From Pseudozyma flocculosa PF-1 (Eukaryota; Basidiomycota; Ustilaginomycetes; Ustilaginales; Ustilaginaceae), in contig NW_006920896.1 in the NCBI RefSeq assembly GCF_000417875.1, forward strand, positions 151,307 through 182,352: a stretch of DNA of 31,046 nucleotides, given 5' to 3'. The notes beneath the pieces were generated by a model. That model saw only the letters and a program-made list of their open reading frames with translations, did no database searches and was not told the origin of the DNA. Of this stretch, positions 8,643 to 18,106 are shown piece by piece. Made by a program: the position numbers and the translations under genes. Numbering within the stretch: position 1 is the stretch's first letter; every line of letters begins with the position of its first letter.

Positions 8643-9987
8643 ATGGGACGAGTTCTGCGAGCTCAGCGTAAGGGTGCCGGCTCGATCTTCGTGTCGCACA
8701 CCAAGCACAACAAGGCCCCGGCCAAGCTCAGGACCTACGACTACGCCGAGAGGAACGGCTACATCCGCGGCCTTGTTAAGGAGATCATCCACGATGCCGG
8801 CCGGTGAGTGTCTCCTTATCCAGTGCGGATTGAGTTGGCGATGCAGGAGGCGGTCGCACAGCTGTCGGCAGCGACGGTGCGGAAGGAAGGCAGGGGATCA
8901 ACGATCGATCCGGTGAGGCCAAGATACGGACGGCGACGGCCAGGGCCGCGACTGTGCCAGCTGGAAATCCTGTGCTCCGCCTCTTGCTGCTTCGTCGACG
9001 GCGGCTACGGAAGCTCGGATCTCAAGCGGCAGAGGCGGAATAGGCCGTGCGAATGCCTCTGGCTAGGCCGGGCATGCCTCCTTCAGATCCGGCATGGCAC
9101 CCCTTTGGTGCCTTCGGTGGCAGACGACGCTCGGCGCGGTGCCCCGCTGTATTCCTTGACCGCACAGCGTCGCTCGATGCACCAGGTCGTCAAGCTGGGA
9201 GGCATGCCATAGGTCCAGCCGGATTGCCAGCCACCTCGTGCCCCATGGCCTCTCGGAGTCGCCAGCTGCCGCGCCTGCCTCGACGGCGCACGAGACGAGA
9301 CGAGACGAGCGCATCGTCACGACGAATCGGCGCTGACGGTATCCTTCGTCTGCTTTCCCATTTTGCTCGGACATACACAGTGGCGCTCCCCTCGCCCGCG
9401 TCGTCTTCCGCGACCCCTACAACTACAAGCTGAAGACTGAGACCTTCGTCGCCACCGAGGGCATGTCGACCGGCCAGTTCATCTACTGCGGCAAGAAGGC
9501 CGGCCTCCAGGTCGGCAACGTGCTCCCCATCAGCTCGCTGCCCGAGGGTACCATTGTCTGCAGCGTCGAGGAGAAGTCGGGCGACCGCGGTGTCCTCGCC
9601 AAGACCTCGGGCAACTACGCCACCATCATCGGCCACGACCCCGATGGTCTTACCTCGCGCATCCGCCTGCCCTCGGGTGCCAAGAAGACGGTCCCCTCGT
9701 CGGTCCGCGCCACCATTGGCATCGTCGCCGGCGGTGGACGTATCGACAAGCCCCTGCTCAAGGCTGGCCGTGCGTTCCACAAGTTCAAGGTCAAGAGGAA
9801 CTCGTGGCCCCGTACTCGTGGTGTTGCCATGAACCCCGTTGACCACTGCCACGGTGGTGGTAACCACCAGCACATCGGCAAGGCCTCGACCATCTCGCGA
9901 CAGGCTGTCCCCGGTCAGAAGGTCGGTCTCATTGCCGCCAGGAGGACGGGTCTCATCCGTGGTACCATCAAGGTCAAGGACGCATAA
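8643..9987 (+). CDS. RPL2: 60S ribosomal protein uL2 (yeast L2, human RPL8)
   Basis: Two exons, 8643-8803 and 9381-9987, give 255 residues, against 254 for yeast L2. uL2 sits near the peptidyl-transferase centre of the large subunit and is needed for its assembly. The start [16 protein letters not shown] is canonical. The splice (phase 2, donor GTGAGT, acceptor ACACAG) restores [18 protein letters not shown], exactly the conserved join. [42 protein letters not shown] and [16 protein letters not shown] all follow. One oddity is that the near-invariant DHPHGGG motif reads DHCHGGG here (Cys210, codon TGC at 9847-9849). Codon use is strongly biased to C-ending codons, as expected of a highly expressed gene. 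Confidence 0.97.
8804..9380 (+). other. 577-bp intron of the uL2 gene
   Basis: Donor CCG|GTGAGT, acceptor ACACAG, early in the gene as is common for fungal ribosomal protein genes, but several times longer than the other introns here (96-256 bp). I looked for box C/D elements of an intronic snoRNA and found no RTGATGA box. A short GAGAC repeat lies at about 9292-9308. Confidence 0.9.
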
Positions 9988-10971
9988 ACAGCTTAGGCCG
10001 CAGCGGTCTCCGGGTCGTCGTCGTCGGATTGCTGCACACCACGACGAGACGATCCAGCCGAGCTCGCACCGTCCCGCCGGCTCGCGGTGGGCCGGCAGAC
10101 GTTGTTGTTTGCTGGGCTCACATGCCGGTCCAGCGTTTTCGAGGGGATCGGCGGCGGCCCTGCGGCTGCCGTTGGTCCCCTCTTCTGTATGCATTACTGT
10201 CCCTTTTCCTCTTCTCTGGCCTCCCACACAGCAACACACGAAAAGAGGCTCCGGCCTCAGCATGATATGCGACGAAACGCTCGGCCCAGCTAGGGCTGCT
10301 GGTCTTCGAGCGTCTGGAGAGAGGGGGCATGTTGGGTGCGGCAGCGGTGGCAGTAAATAGAGTGGTGGCCTTGCTCGAGGATCCCGAGCGTATGTGGCTC
10401 GTCACTCGGCGTCCGCATCGATTTTGAGCGCCTCGGGTTTGGGGTCGGTGGAGCGCTCGGCACCATGATCCATTGCTGCTCTAACCACGGCTTTCCAGCC
10501 CGGATCATGTTGGCAAAGCCAGGCTGACGCACATGACTCTTGCGGCAGTGTACTGGGACGACAGCGGCGGGAAGCGCCTTGTCGTGGAGAGAAGGCAAAG
10601 GCGGCCGGGATGGGGCTTCGTCCGCCCGTCGAAGAGAGGGCCGGCTGCCTGCCAGACAGATGGAAGCCGGCGAGTGCGTTCGGCTCCGAGAATTTGGTAT
10701 GGTCTGCCTCTGGCTGCCTGCCTGCCCGGGCGCAGCGGGCGAGTGGAGTTGGCGGCTCGCGTCGCATCGGCCAACTCTTCTGGATCTCGGCCGCCGCTTT
10801 CCCTCCCTCTCACTTCCTCGTTCTTCGTTGCCTCTCCTACCACGACGGCTTCCATCGGTATCGTACGTGCGCCAGTGTCGCATCCCGCTCGACCTTGCCC
10901 TCGCCTGGTCACACACACACGACTCACTCGACCCGCCCGTCGGCCACCGCGTCGCCGGCAGCTGGCCCACG
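9988..10971. other. Intergenic region, uL2 / CTR9
   Basis: About 980 bp between tandem genes. It should contain the uL2 3' UTR and the CTR9 promoter. The CTR9 frame happens to stay open back to about 10540, but the upstream translation is not CTR9-like. From about 10795 the sequence becomes pyrimidine-rich, consistent with a promoter-proximal zone. No gene or RNA recognised. Confidence 0.5.
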
Positions 10972-13900
10972 ATGCCGTACAAGAGGTCGCTCGACCTCCC
11001 CGTCGCGGTCAACGAGTCCATCACCGTCGAGCTCGACCCGCTCCCGCCGCCCGAAGACCTCCAGGTCTTCATCGAGGCCCTGATCGACGAGCGGCCCCCC
11101 TCGCGCTACTGGACCCGCCTCGCATCCCAGTGCTGGATCGAGCACCGTCAGCAAGAGGCCGAGCTCATCTGCCAGAAGGGAACCCAGGTCCTCTCCCGCT
11201 CCAAGCCCACAGAGGCCATTCCCCTCTACTCGCTCCTCGCCGCCTTTGGCTTCGATCGTGCAAAGGGCGCGCCCAAGCAGATCCTTCAGGACGCCCAGTA
11301 CCAGAACCTCTCGGCGCAGCAGCCCAAGGACACGTACTACCGCGATGTCATTGCCAGCCTCAACCAGTCGCAGCCCATCGAGCCCTCGCACCATCTCAAC
11401 CAGCTCACACGCGCCATCCACCAGACCAATACCGGCGACAATGACGGCGCCCTTCGCATCTACGACACCATCCTGCTCAAGCAGCCCCGCCACGCCATCG
11501 CCCTCCTCGGCAAGGCCTGCATCCTGCTCCGAAAGCGGCAGTACGCCCCCGCCCTCCGCCTTTACCAGCAGGTCCTCGAGATCAGCCTCATCATCCAGCG
11601 CAAGGCCGACAGCGATCCCGAGGAGCAGCAGGGCTGGAAGGGACCCGACGCCCGCGTCGGCATCGGTCTCTGCCTCTGGGGCCTCGGCCACCACGATCCC
11701 GCCCGCAAGGCGTGGAAGCGTGCCACGGCCGTCAACCCGAACAACTCGGCCGCCCACCTGCTCCTCGCCCTGTCGTCGATCAACGTCTCGAAGCAGACCT
11801 CGGCCCTGATGCCCGGAACCTTCGGCACGGAAATCGAGCGCAGCGAGCACGAGGCCCGTGAGATGGCCTACACCGAGGGCATGGCCTCGCTGCAGCAGTC
11901 CTGGAAGCTCGAGAAGCGCAACGCCATGGCAGCCGTGGCCATGTGCGAGTTCTTCATCAACAAGGCGAGCGAGGCGGCCAAGCAGCCGGGTGCGGAAGCC
12001 CAGGCGACCGTGGCCAGCAGCTACGCCTCGGCGCTCAAGCTTGGCGAACACGCCATCCAGTACGCCGACTCGCGCGCCGCCGTGGTCCAGGCGTGGCTCT
12101 GCTACGCTCGCGCCTCGCACCTCGCCTCGCAGCTGCCCGCCAACAGCACCAACCCGGAGCTAAAGTTGCAGGCGCAGCGCTACTACACCCGGGCCATCGA
12201 GGACCTGTCGCGCCAGTCGGGCGGCGGTGCCGGCTCGCAGCAGCTGCCTCCAAGCCTGACGCTTGCTGTCCTCGGCCTGGCTCAGTGCCAGCTGGCCAAC
12301 CGCGACTTTTTGGCGGCCACCAACACCCTCGACAGCCTCACCAGCCGGCCGGCGTCGTCGGTCGCCGCCTCGCAGATCCTCGAGCTGTCGCTCCTCGCCG
12401 CCAGCCTGCGAGCCCATTCGCACCCGGGTGCATCGCCCTCCGAGAGACTCGCCGACGCCGAGCGCGCCAGGGTCATGCTCGACCGCGTGCTTCGCATCAT
12501 CGAGGCTGCTCAGCACGAGCTGTCGGGCGGCGTCTCTGTCCACGAGTCCGAAGAAATGCCCGAGTCCGGTGCCAACGGTTCCGCCGAGGTCAGCGGGCCG
12601 CTCGCCAAGGCGCTCACCGTGCTGCGTGCCGAGGAGCTCAGCAAGTCTGCCCTCGAGGCGATCGCGGCGCTCGGAGACGACCCGCTGACCCACGTCGAGT
12701 TTGCCAACCTGCTGCAGACCGAGGACCTGATCCGGGCCACCGCCTCTTACAGCGACGCGCTTCGCCTCGCGAACAAGGCCGGCGACGACGTGTCGTCCGC
12801 GCCGCTCAAGGCGAGCCTGCAGACCAACCTAGGGGCCATTCTGTCGCTGCGGGCTTTCGAGGTGCCCGAGAGCGATGTGCATCGGCAGGACGAGCGCACT
12901 TGGCTGCTCAGCCGGGGCATCTCTCGCCTCGAGTCGGCCATCGCGGGAGCGTCGACCGCTGCCGTCGATGCGAGCCAGCCCGAGACGCAGCGCGTGCTCG
13001 AGGCGGTCAAGGTCGTGTCGAGCTTCAACCTCGGACGCGCCAACGAGGTGTCCGGTGGCCTGGACCAGGCCAAGCAGGCCTACGAGGCGGTGCTGCGCGC
13101 CCACCCGGAGTTTGTCGACGCCAAGGTGCGGCTGGCACTGCTGGCTGTCGGCACCGCGCCCGCCCCCGGTCCCGAGGCCGCCGCCAAGATCCGCCAGCAG
13201 CGCGACACCGCCAACTCGCTCCTCAAGGAGGCACTGGCATCCGACCCGGGGAACCTCGATACGCGAGCCACGTACGTCTGCTTCCTTGCCGGCGAGCTGC
13301 CTGGCAACCCGACGCCCGCCTGGGCCGCCATCAAGGACTTCACGGCGCAGCTGTTTGCCGGACCCGATGCAGGCAAGTCGGTGTTTGGCAGCGCCGCCGC
13401 CGCCAAGGCCGCTGCCGACGAGGGTCGTCGGGATCCGCACACGCTCGCCAGCCTCGGCTGGGCGTACTACCAGCTGGCGATCCACGCCCAGCCAGGCCCG
13501 GACGTCAAGGCGGAGCGCGCCAAGGGCATGATGCGAGCGGCCGACCTGATGGACAAGGCGCTGGCCGCCGATCCGCGCTGCGCCTTTGCCGCCCAGTGCA
13601 TGGCCATCCTCCTCGCCGAGGACGCGTTTGGCGAGATCAGCCGAGGCAACACGAGCCACCCGGCGCTGGGCGGCAATGCGACGCCCGACGAGCGCCGCAA
13701 GAAGAACGCCGACGAGTCCATCGCCATCCTCTCGAAGCTGCGCGAGGTGCGCGAAGAGGGCAGCGTCCACATCTGCATGGGCCACGCGCTCATGATCAAG
13801 GACGAGTTTGAGCGGGCGCTCAAGGCCTACGAGCTGGCGTCGCGCCGGTACTACCAGGGCGCCAACGCCACCGTGCTGCAGTACATGGCGCGCGCCGAGT

Positions 13901-15348
13901 ACGCGCTCGGCATGCAGGCCAAGTCCTACACCAACCTCAAGAACGCCTTCCAGCACCTCGAGAAGGCCAAGGCTATCGTGGCGGCGGAGCGAGGCCGCCA
14001 GCACCCCGAATGGATGCAGATGGCCTACAATCAGGCGGTCATGGCGCACAAGAGCCTCCAGCTGCTGTTTGACCTGCCGCGCGAGAAGAAGACGTCGACC
14101 GAGATTCGCGAAGCCATCGACGCCGTCGAGACGGTGCAGCGCCTGCTCGTCTCGCCCGCCGGTGCGGCCACCGCCGGCGCCGATGGAGACGCGGCTGCCG
14201 CTGCCACGGCCGCTGGGGGCGGCGAGCTGTTCCAGGCCGCGCAGAAGGGCCACCTCTCGTACATCTCTGCCGAGATTGTTGAGCAGCGCGGAAAGTACGG
14301 TGAGGGATCGCTGCTGCGCCAAGGCCCCGGCGCGCTGTCCGAGCAGGAGGCGTTTGAGGAAGAGCGAAGGAAGGCCAAGGAGGCCGTGATCCAGGCGCGA
14401 CGCGAAAAGGAACTGATCCTGGAGCAGGAGCGCATCCGGAGGGAGGAGCAGCTGCGGCAGGAGGCCGAGACGATGGCTGAGAAGCGTCGGCTGGCGCGCG
14501 AAGAGGCGCGCAAGATTGAGTACACGCGCGAGCCGACGCCGGAGAAGGAGCCCCGCCGCAAGAGGGCGCCGGCCAACGGCGAGGGCGACGAGGACGAGGA
14601 GGGAGGTGGTGGACGGGGCAAGCGCCGGCGCGGCCGGGGAGCCGGGGGCAAGAAGAAGAAGAGCAAGGGTCGCAAGGCGGCCGCCTCGGACGACGACGAC
14701 GACGACGACAGCAGCAGCGCCGACGACGACGAGGCCCTGTTTGGCGGCGGCGGCGGATCGAGCGACGAATCGAGCGACGCCCAGGAGTCGGAGGATGGCG
14801 ATGCCGAGATCATTCGCAACGGACTGGCGGCCGGTGTCGGCGAGGGCGACGACGAGGGCGCTGCGACCAGGAGGCGGGGCGGGGAGGGCAAGGGACGACG
14901 CAAGAAGGAGGAGCGCAAGAGGAAGCGGGACGGCAAGAAGAGGCGCAAAGACGTCGACGACGATGACGACGCCGACGGGGGCGGCAAGAAGATCAAGAGG
15001 CGCAAGAAGCTCGTCAAGCGCGTCCGCGAAGACTCGGACGGCGACGAGGAGCAGGGCGGCCGGGCCGCCGCCGACGACGACGACGACGAGGATGAGGGGG
15101 TAGCGGCCGCCAGCAGCGGCCGTCGGAAGTCGGGCGGCGGTGGCAGGGCCAAGAAGTCGAGGGTCGAGAACGACATGATTGACTCGGACGAGGAGATGAT
15201 GATGCTCGGTGGCATGCCGGGCGACGACGACGAGGGCGGTGCCGGAGAGGCAGGCGAGGCTCAGCAGGGCCAGCAGGACGAGGAGGACGCGGAGGGCGGC
15301 GCGGCGGAGGACAAGGGCGGCGACGGACCCAACGACGACGACGAATGA
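10972..15348 (+). CDS. CTR9: CTR9, TPR scaffold subunit of the Paf1 transcription elongation complex
   Basis: A single exon of 1,458 residues. Ctr9 is the scaffold of the Paf1 complex on RNA polymerase II, required for H2B ubiquitination-linked H3 methylation and elongation. The N-terminus is typical (SLDLPV, then YWTRLASQCW and EAELICQKGTQVL), and the next ~1,000 residues are a TPR array: GALRIYDTILLKQPRHAIALLGKACILLRKRQYAPALRLYQQVL, VGIGLCLWGLGHHDPARKAWKRA, and SLGWAYYQLAIH. A charged coiled coil starts near residue 1127 (FEEERRKAKEAVIQARREKE, ending near EPTPEKEPRRKR), as in other Ctr9 proteins. A ~240-residue tail of alternating Lys/Arg and Asp/Glu blocks follows, making it longer than yeast (1,077) or human (1,173) Ctr9. 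The ATG at 10972 is chosen because homology starts immediately after it. Confidence 0.95.
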   Translation: MPYKRSLDLPVAVNESITVELDPLPPPEDLQVFIEALIDERPPSRYWTRLASQCWIEHRQQEAELICQKGTQVLSRSKPTEAIPLYSLLAAFGFDRAKGAPKQILQDAQYQNLSAQQPKDTYYRDVIASLNQSQPIEPSHHLNQLTRAIHQTNTGDNDGALRIYDTILLKQPRHAIALLGKACILLRKRQYAPALRLYQQVLEISLIIQRKADSDPEEQQGWKGPDARVGIGLCLWGLGHHDPARKAWKRATAVNPNNSAAHLLLALSSINVSKQTSALMPGTFGTEIERSEHEAREMAYTEGMASLQQSWKLEKRNAMAAVAMCEFFINKASEAAKQPGAEAQATVASSYASALKLGEHAIQYADSRAAVVQAWLCYARASHLASQLPANSTNPELKLQAQRYYTRAIEDLSRQSGGGAGSQQLPPSLTLAVLGLAQCQLANRDFLAATNTLDSLTSRPASSVAASQILELSLLAASLRAHSHPGASPSERLADAERARVMLDRVLRIIEAAQHELSGGVSVHESEEMPESGANGSAEVSGPLAKALTVLRAEELSKSALEAIAALGDDPLTHVEFANLLQTEDLIRATASYSDALRLANKAGDDVSSAPLKASLQTNLGAILSLRAFEVPESDVHRQDERTWLLSRGISRLESAIAGASTAAVDASQPETQRVLEAVKVVSSFNLGRANEVSGGLDQAKQAYEAVLRAHPEFVDAKVRLALLAVGTAPAPGPEAAAKIRQQRDTANSLLKEALASDPGNLDTRATYVCFLAGELPGNPTPAWAAIKDFTAQLFAGPDAGKSVFGSAAAAKAAADEGRRDPHTLASLGWAYYQLAIHAQPGPDVKAERAKGMMRAADLMDKALAADPRCAFAAQCMAILLAEDAFGEISRGNTSHPALGGNATPDERRKKNADESIAILSKLREVREEGSVHICMGHALMIKDEFERALKAYELASRRYYQGANATVLQYMARAEYALGMQAKSYTNLKNAFQHLEKAKAIVAAERGRQHPEWMQMAYNQAVMAHKSLQLLFDLPREKKTSTEIREAIDAVETVQRLLVSPAGAATAGADGDAAAAATAAGGGELFQAAQKGHLSYISAEIVEQRGKYGEGSLLRQGPGALSEQEAFEEERRKAKEAVIQARREKELILEQERIRREEQLRQEAETMAEKRRLAREEARKIEYTREPTPEKEPRRKRAPANGEGDEDEEGGGGRGKRRRGRGAGGKKKKSKGRKAAASDDDDDDDSSSADDDEALFGGGGGSSDESSDAQESEDGDAEIIRNGLAAGVGEGDDEGAATRRRGGEGKGRRKKEERKRKRDGKKRRKDVDDDDDADGGGKKIKRRKKLVKRVREDSDGDEEQGGRAAADDDDDEDEGVAAASSGRRKSGGGGRAKKSRVENDMIDSDEEMMMLGGMPGDDDEGGAGEAGEAQQGQQDEEDAEGGAAEDKGGDGPNDDDE

Positions 15349-16034
15349 AGGCTGGTGCGCCGCCAGCATCGCTGGCTCTGGTCAACCATGTCCAATGCAC
15401 CCTACGAAGCGACGTCGTGGCCCGTCTCCGTCGATGGCGCACGGCCACCTCGCGCCCTTGTAGAATGCAACGTTGCTTTGATCCGCTATCTACCGCCTCG
15501 TACCCAACCTGTGTCAATCCCAGACCCGCCTCTACCACCTGTTCGGTTGCATGTCACCATCGACTGGGCAAGGGATTGAGTGGGTTGATTGGTAAGCGGT
15601 TCGACATTGGGGCGGCCGTTTGACGGGTCGAGCAGGCAACGAGGCTCGTGGGATCCTTGATTTCCTCTGGTTTTTCGACGGCCGTTTGCCTGCTGGCCTT
15701 GGCCATTCCGGCTTTCGGCGTTTGGCCGAAAGAAAACTCTCTGGGCTGGGCTGGCTGGTGACTTCTTCTTGAGTCACGCACCTCTCCGGCTCAGCCCAAC
15801 CCGACCGCGACCGAGCTGTGGGGGGCGGCAAAGCACAGAGGCCCAGGCGCCCCCCCCCCCAACAGGCTGGCTGCCCGACTATCTAGGCAATAGCCTGGCC
15901 TGCCATCCCCATCACCGCCTGTGGCAACCGGCTACCTACCACCCTGCCTCCTTCCCGTCGTCGACCATCGCCACCTTCACTGCCACCTCCTGCGTCCATC
16001 TACCTGCTACTCCGCCCTCCGCCCGCCGCTTGCC
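15349..16034. other. Intergenic region, CTR9 / SNO1
   Basis: About 690 bp holding the CTR9 3' UTR and the promoter of the downstream SNO gene. It includes a TGAGTCA element at 15770-15776 and a run of 11 C at 15850-15860. No gene recognised. Confidence 0.5.
15770..15776 (+). promoter_or_regulatory. TGAGTCA, Gcn4/Cpc1-type binding site
   Basis: The perfect 7-bp core TGAGTCA lies 259 bp before the SNO ATG. This is the consensus of Gcn4/Cpc1-type bZIP factors, which respond to amino-acid starvation. In yeast SNO1/SNZ1 are starvation-induced, so control of this kind is plausible here, but a single 7-mer can occur by chance. Confidence 0.35.
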
Positions 16035-17126
16035 ATGTCCATCTCCTACGGCAACGGCACCTCCGCCGACAACGGCAGCGCCGCCGCCGCGCCGTTGCCA
16101 TCACGACCCCGCGATGCGCCCCTTACCGTCGGCGTCCTGGCGCTCCAGGGCGCCTTCCGCGAGCACGCCAACCACATCAACCGCCTCAACAGCCAGGCTA
16201 GCACCAGCACCTCGCGTACCGTCCGCTCCACGCTGGTCCGCACGCCCGAGCAGCTGGCCGACTGCGACGCCCTCATCATCCCCGGCGGCGAGTCGACGGC
16301 TATCTCGCTCGCCGCAGAAAGGTCCAACCTGCTCGAGCCGCTGCGAAAGTGGGTCCGCGACGACCGCCCCGTCTGGGGCACCTGTGCCGGCATGATCATG
16401 CTCGCCCGTGAGGCCAGCGGCGGCAAAAAGGGCGGACAGCAGCTCCTCGGCGGCGTCGACGTCCGCGTCGGCAGGAACGGCTTCGGCTCCCAGGTCGACT
16501 CGTTCGAGACGCCGCTCAGCATCGCCGGCATGGGCGACGAACCCTTCAACGGTGTCTTTATCCGCGCACCCGTCGTCGACGCCCTTCTGCTGCCTTCGGA
16601 CCTGGAAAAGGTGGGCGTCGACGAGGCGACGCTCGTCAAGCGCGTCGACCTCGACCAGCTGCCCGAGGGCGTGCCGGCGCCCATCACCAATGCCCAGGCT
16701 GTGCCCCTGACGCCCAACCAGGAGGCTCCCGATGGCATCGCGGAACCGCCGCTGCCCAAGCCGGTGGCCGGTCAGCCGCTGGATCGCCAGGCGCTGCGCA
16801 TCGTCGTCGCACCCCCGCTCTACGACGAGCGGGATCCCGCAGCGGCGGCGAGGATCCGGCCGCCGATCGAGATCCTGGCGACGCTGCCGCAGCCCGTGAC
16901 GAAGCCGAGCAGTCCTGCCAACCGGCCGGTGTCGGCGTCGGTGAGCGCCAAGGACGCGCGGCTAGACGTGCCCGGGCGGCCGGAGCACGACAGCCAGATT
17001 GTGGCGCTCAAGCAGGGCAACATCCTCATGACGAGCTTCCACCCGGAGCTGACGCCCGACTCGCGGCTGCACGAGTTCTTTGTGTCCAAGATTGTCCTGG
17101 GCGCCCTCGGCGAAGGCGCAAAGTAG
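16035..17126 (+). CDS. SNO1: Pyridoxal 5'-phosphate synthase glutaminase subunit (SNO/PdxT/PDX2)
   Basis: A single exon of 363 residues. PdxT/Sno hydrolyses glutamine and channels ammonia to the PdxS/Snz synthase, which makes PLP from ribose- or ribulose-5-phosphate and glyceraldehyde-3-phosphate. Landmarks are VGVLALQGAFREH, the PGGEST turn at 83-88, the nucleophile Cys117 in WGTCAGM, RNGFGSQVDSFE, FIRAP, and the His336-Pro-Glu338 pair in TSFHPEL, so the Cys-His-Glu triad is intact. The usual protein is 190-250 residues. The excess is mainly a Pro-rich insertion between FIRAP (about 180) and VALKQGN (about 323), where other members have only some 25 residues, plus a ~30-residue N-terminal extension. 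The partner PdxS/Snz gene is not in the window. Confidence 0.95.
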   Translation: MSISYGNGTSADNGSAAAAPLPSRPRDAPLTVGVLALQGAFREHANHINRLNSQASTSTSRTVRSTLVRTPEQLADCDALIIPGGESTAISLAAERSNLLEPLRKWVRDDRPVWGTCAGMIMLAREASGGKKGGQQLLGGVDVRVGRNGFGSQVDSFETPLSIAGMGDEPFNGVFIRAPVVDALLLPSDLEKVGVDEATLVKRVDLDQLPEGVPAPITNAQAVPLTPNQEAPDGIAEPPLPKPVAGQPLDRQALRIVVAPPLYDERDPAAAARIRPPIEILATLPQPVTKPSSPANRPVSASVSAKDARLDVPGRPEHDSQIVALKQGNILMTSFHPELTPDSRLHEFFVSKIVLGALGEGAK

Positions 17127-18106
17127 TGCGGAGGAGGAGGAGGTGGTGGTGATGGACGAGGACGAGGAGAGGAGGAGAGCGGACGGGGTGTCTGGTCATG
17201 GCGATGGGATCCTCGCGACGCCTCTCTGTTGGCTGAGCCTAGCCTCGGAGGGCACGGATGGTCCGCATGTTGGCGAGCAGCACACCCTGCACGCATCACG
17301 CTCCTAGACGCTGCAACATAGACCTGGGCTCCCATTTGGCATCCGCGGACGGCTTGGGCCTGCCTTGCCCTTGGTCCTGGCCGCCGCCTCGCCGCCAGCC
17401 CGCCCCGCGCTCACATCGCTGGGAGCACCGTCGACGGTATCGACCGTCTTGTGGATGCGCAGTCGTCGTCGTTGCCGCCTCGCAAGGGAACGAAGGGGGG
17501 CCAGGAGGAGCGACCAAGATGAGCCGAGGCAGGTTTCCGGCGAAAGGGCCGGCATGAGAGCGTGGGTCCCGGGGTCCAGCCCAGCAGCTCACTACTACTA
17601 CCTCTGGCTGAGTGGCGGGCGCACGTGAGACGAGGGGTGGATTTTTTCTGCCCGCCCGACCGCCGTTTGCTGGAAAGCCAAATTTTGGGAGCGGCCCACC
17701 GGACCCAACCTCCACGCCAGAGAGAGAGGCTGCTGCTGCGAACCCTTTGCGGGCTGGCCGGGACTGGCTACGCTCTGCCTCATCACCACACCAAACCTTG
17801 GACCTGCGCTCCGCTCTCCCCTCCTTCCTCTGCTCTCGTCGCTTCCTCTCGCACTCGCACTCGCACGCGCACTCGCTCACGCTCACGCTCGCCCATGATC
17901 GACATCGCCGCCACCGCACCGCCACCTTGATCCTATCCCTCCATCGTTGACTCGCCACCACGCGAGCAACCATCTCGAATCCTCCGACCGACCGACCGAC
18001 AAGCTCACACCCCATCTCCCCGTCGCGCGCCGCACTGCAGTCCAAGTCAGGCCAGGCCAATCCACCGCCGCCGCCACTGTCCTTCCCTTTGCAACTCGCG
18101 CACACC
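17127..18106. other. Intergenic region, SNO1 / HAP3
   Basis: About 980 bp between tandem genes with no recognisable gene. The last 250 bp are rich in CT and CA steps, consistent with a promoter or long 5' leader of HAP3. A GACC repeat occurs at about 17986-18000 and a CCAAT at 18057-18061. Confidence 0.5.
18057..18061 (+). promoter_or_regulatory. CCAAT pentamer just upstream of HAP3
   Basis: A CCAAT on the plus strand ends 45 bp before the HAP3 ATG. HAP3 itself is a subunit of the CCAAT-binding complex, so autoregulation can be imagined. The position is unusually close to the ATG and may lie inside the 5' UTR. A weak call. Confidence 0.2.

Noticed and set aside
8804..9380. Intronic box C/D snoRNA in uL2
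   Set aside because: No RTGATGA box C paired with CTGA box D could be found.
12829..15369. 846-codon minus-strand open frame opposite CTR9
   Set aside because: Antisense of the TPR and charged tail; Leu/Val/Arg-rich low complexity with no family resemblance.
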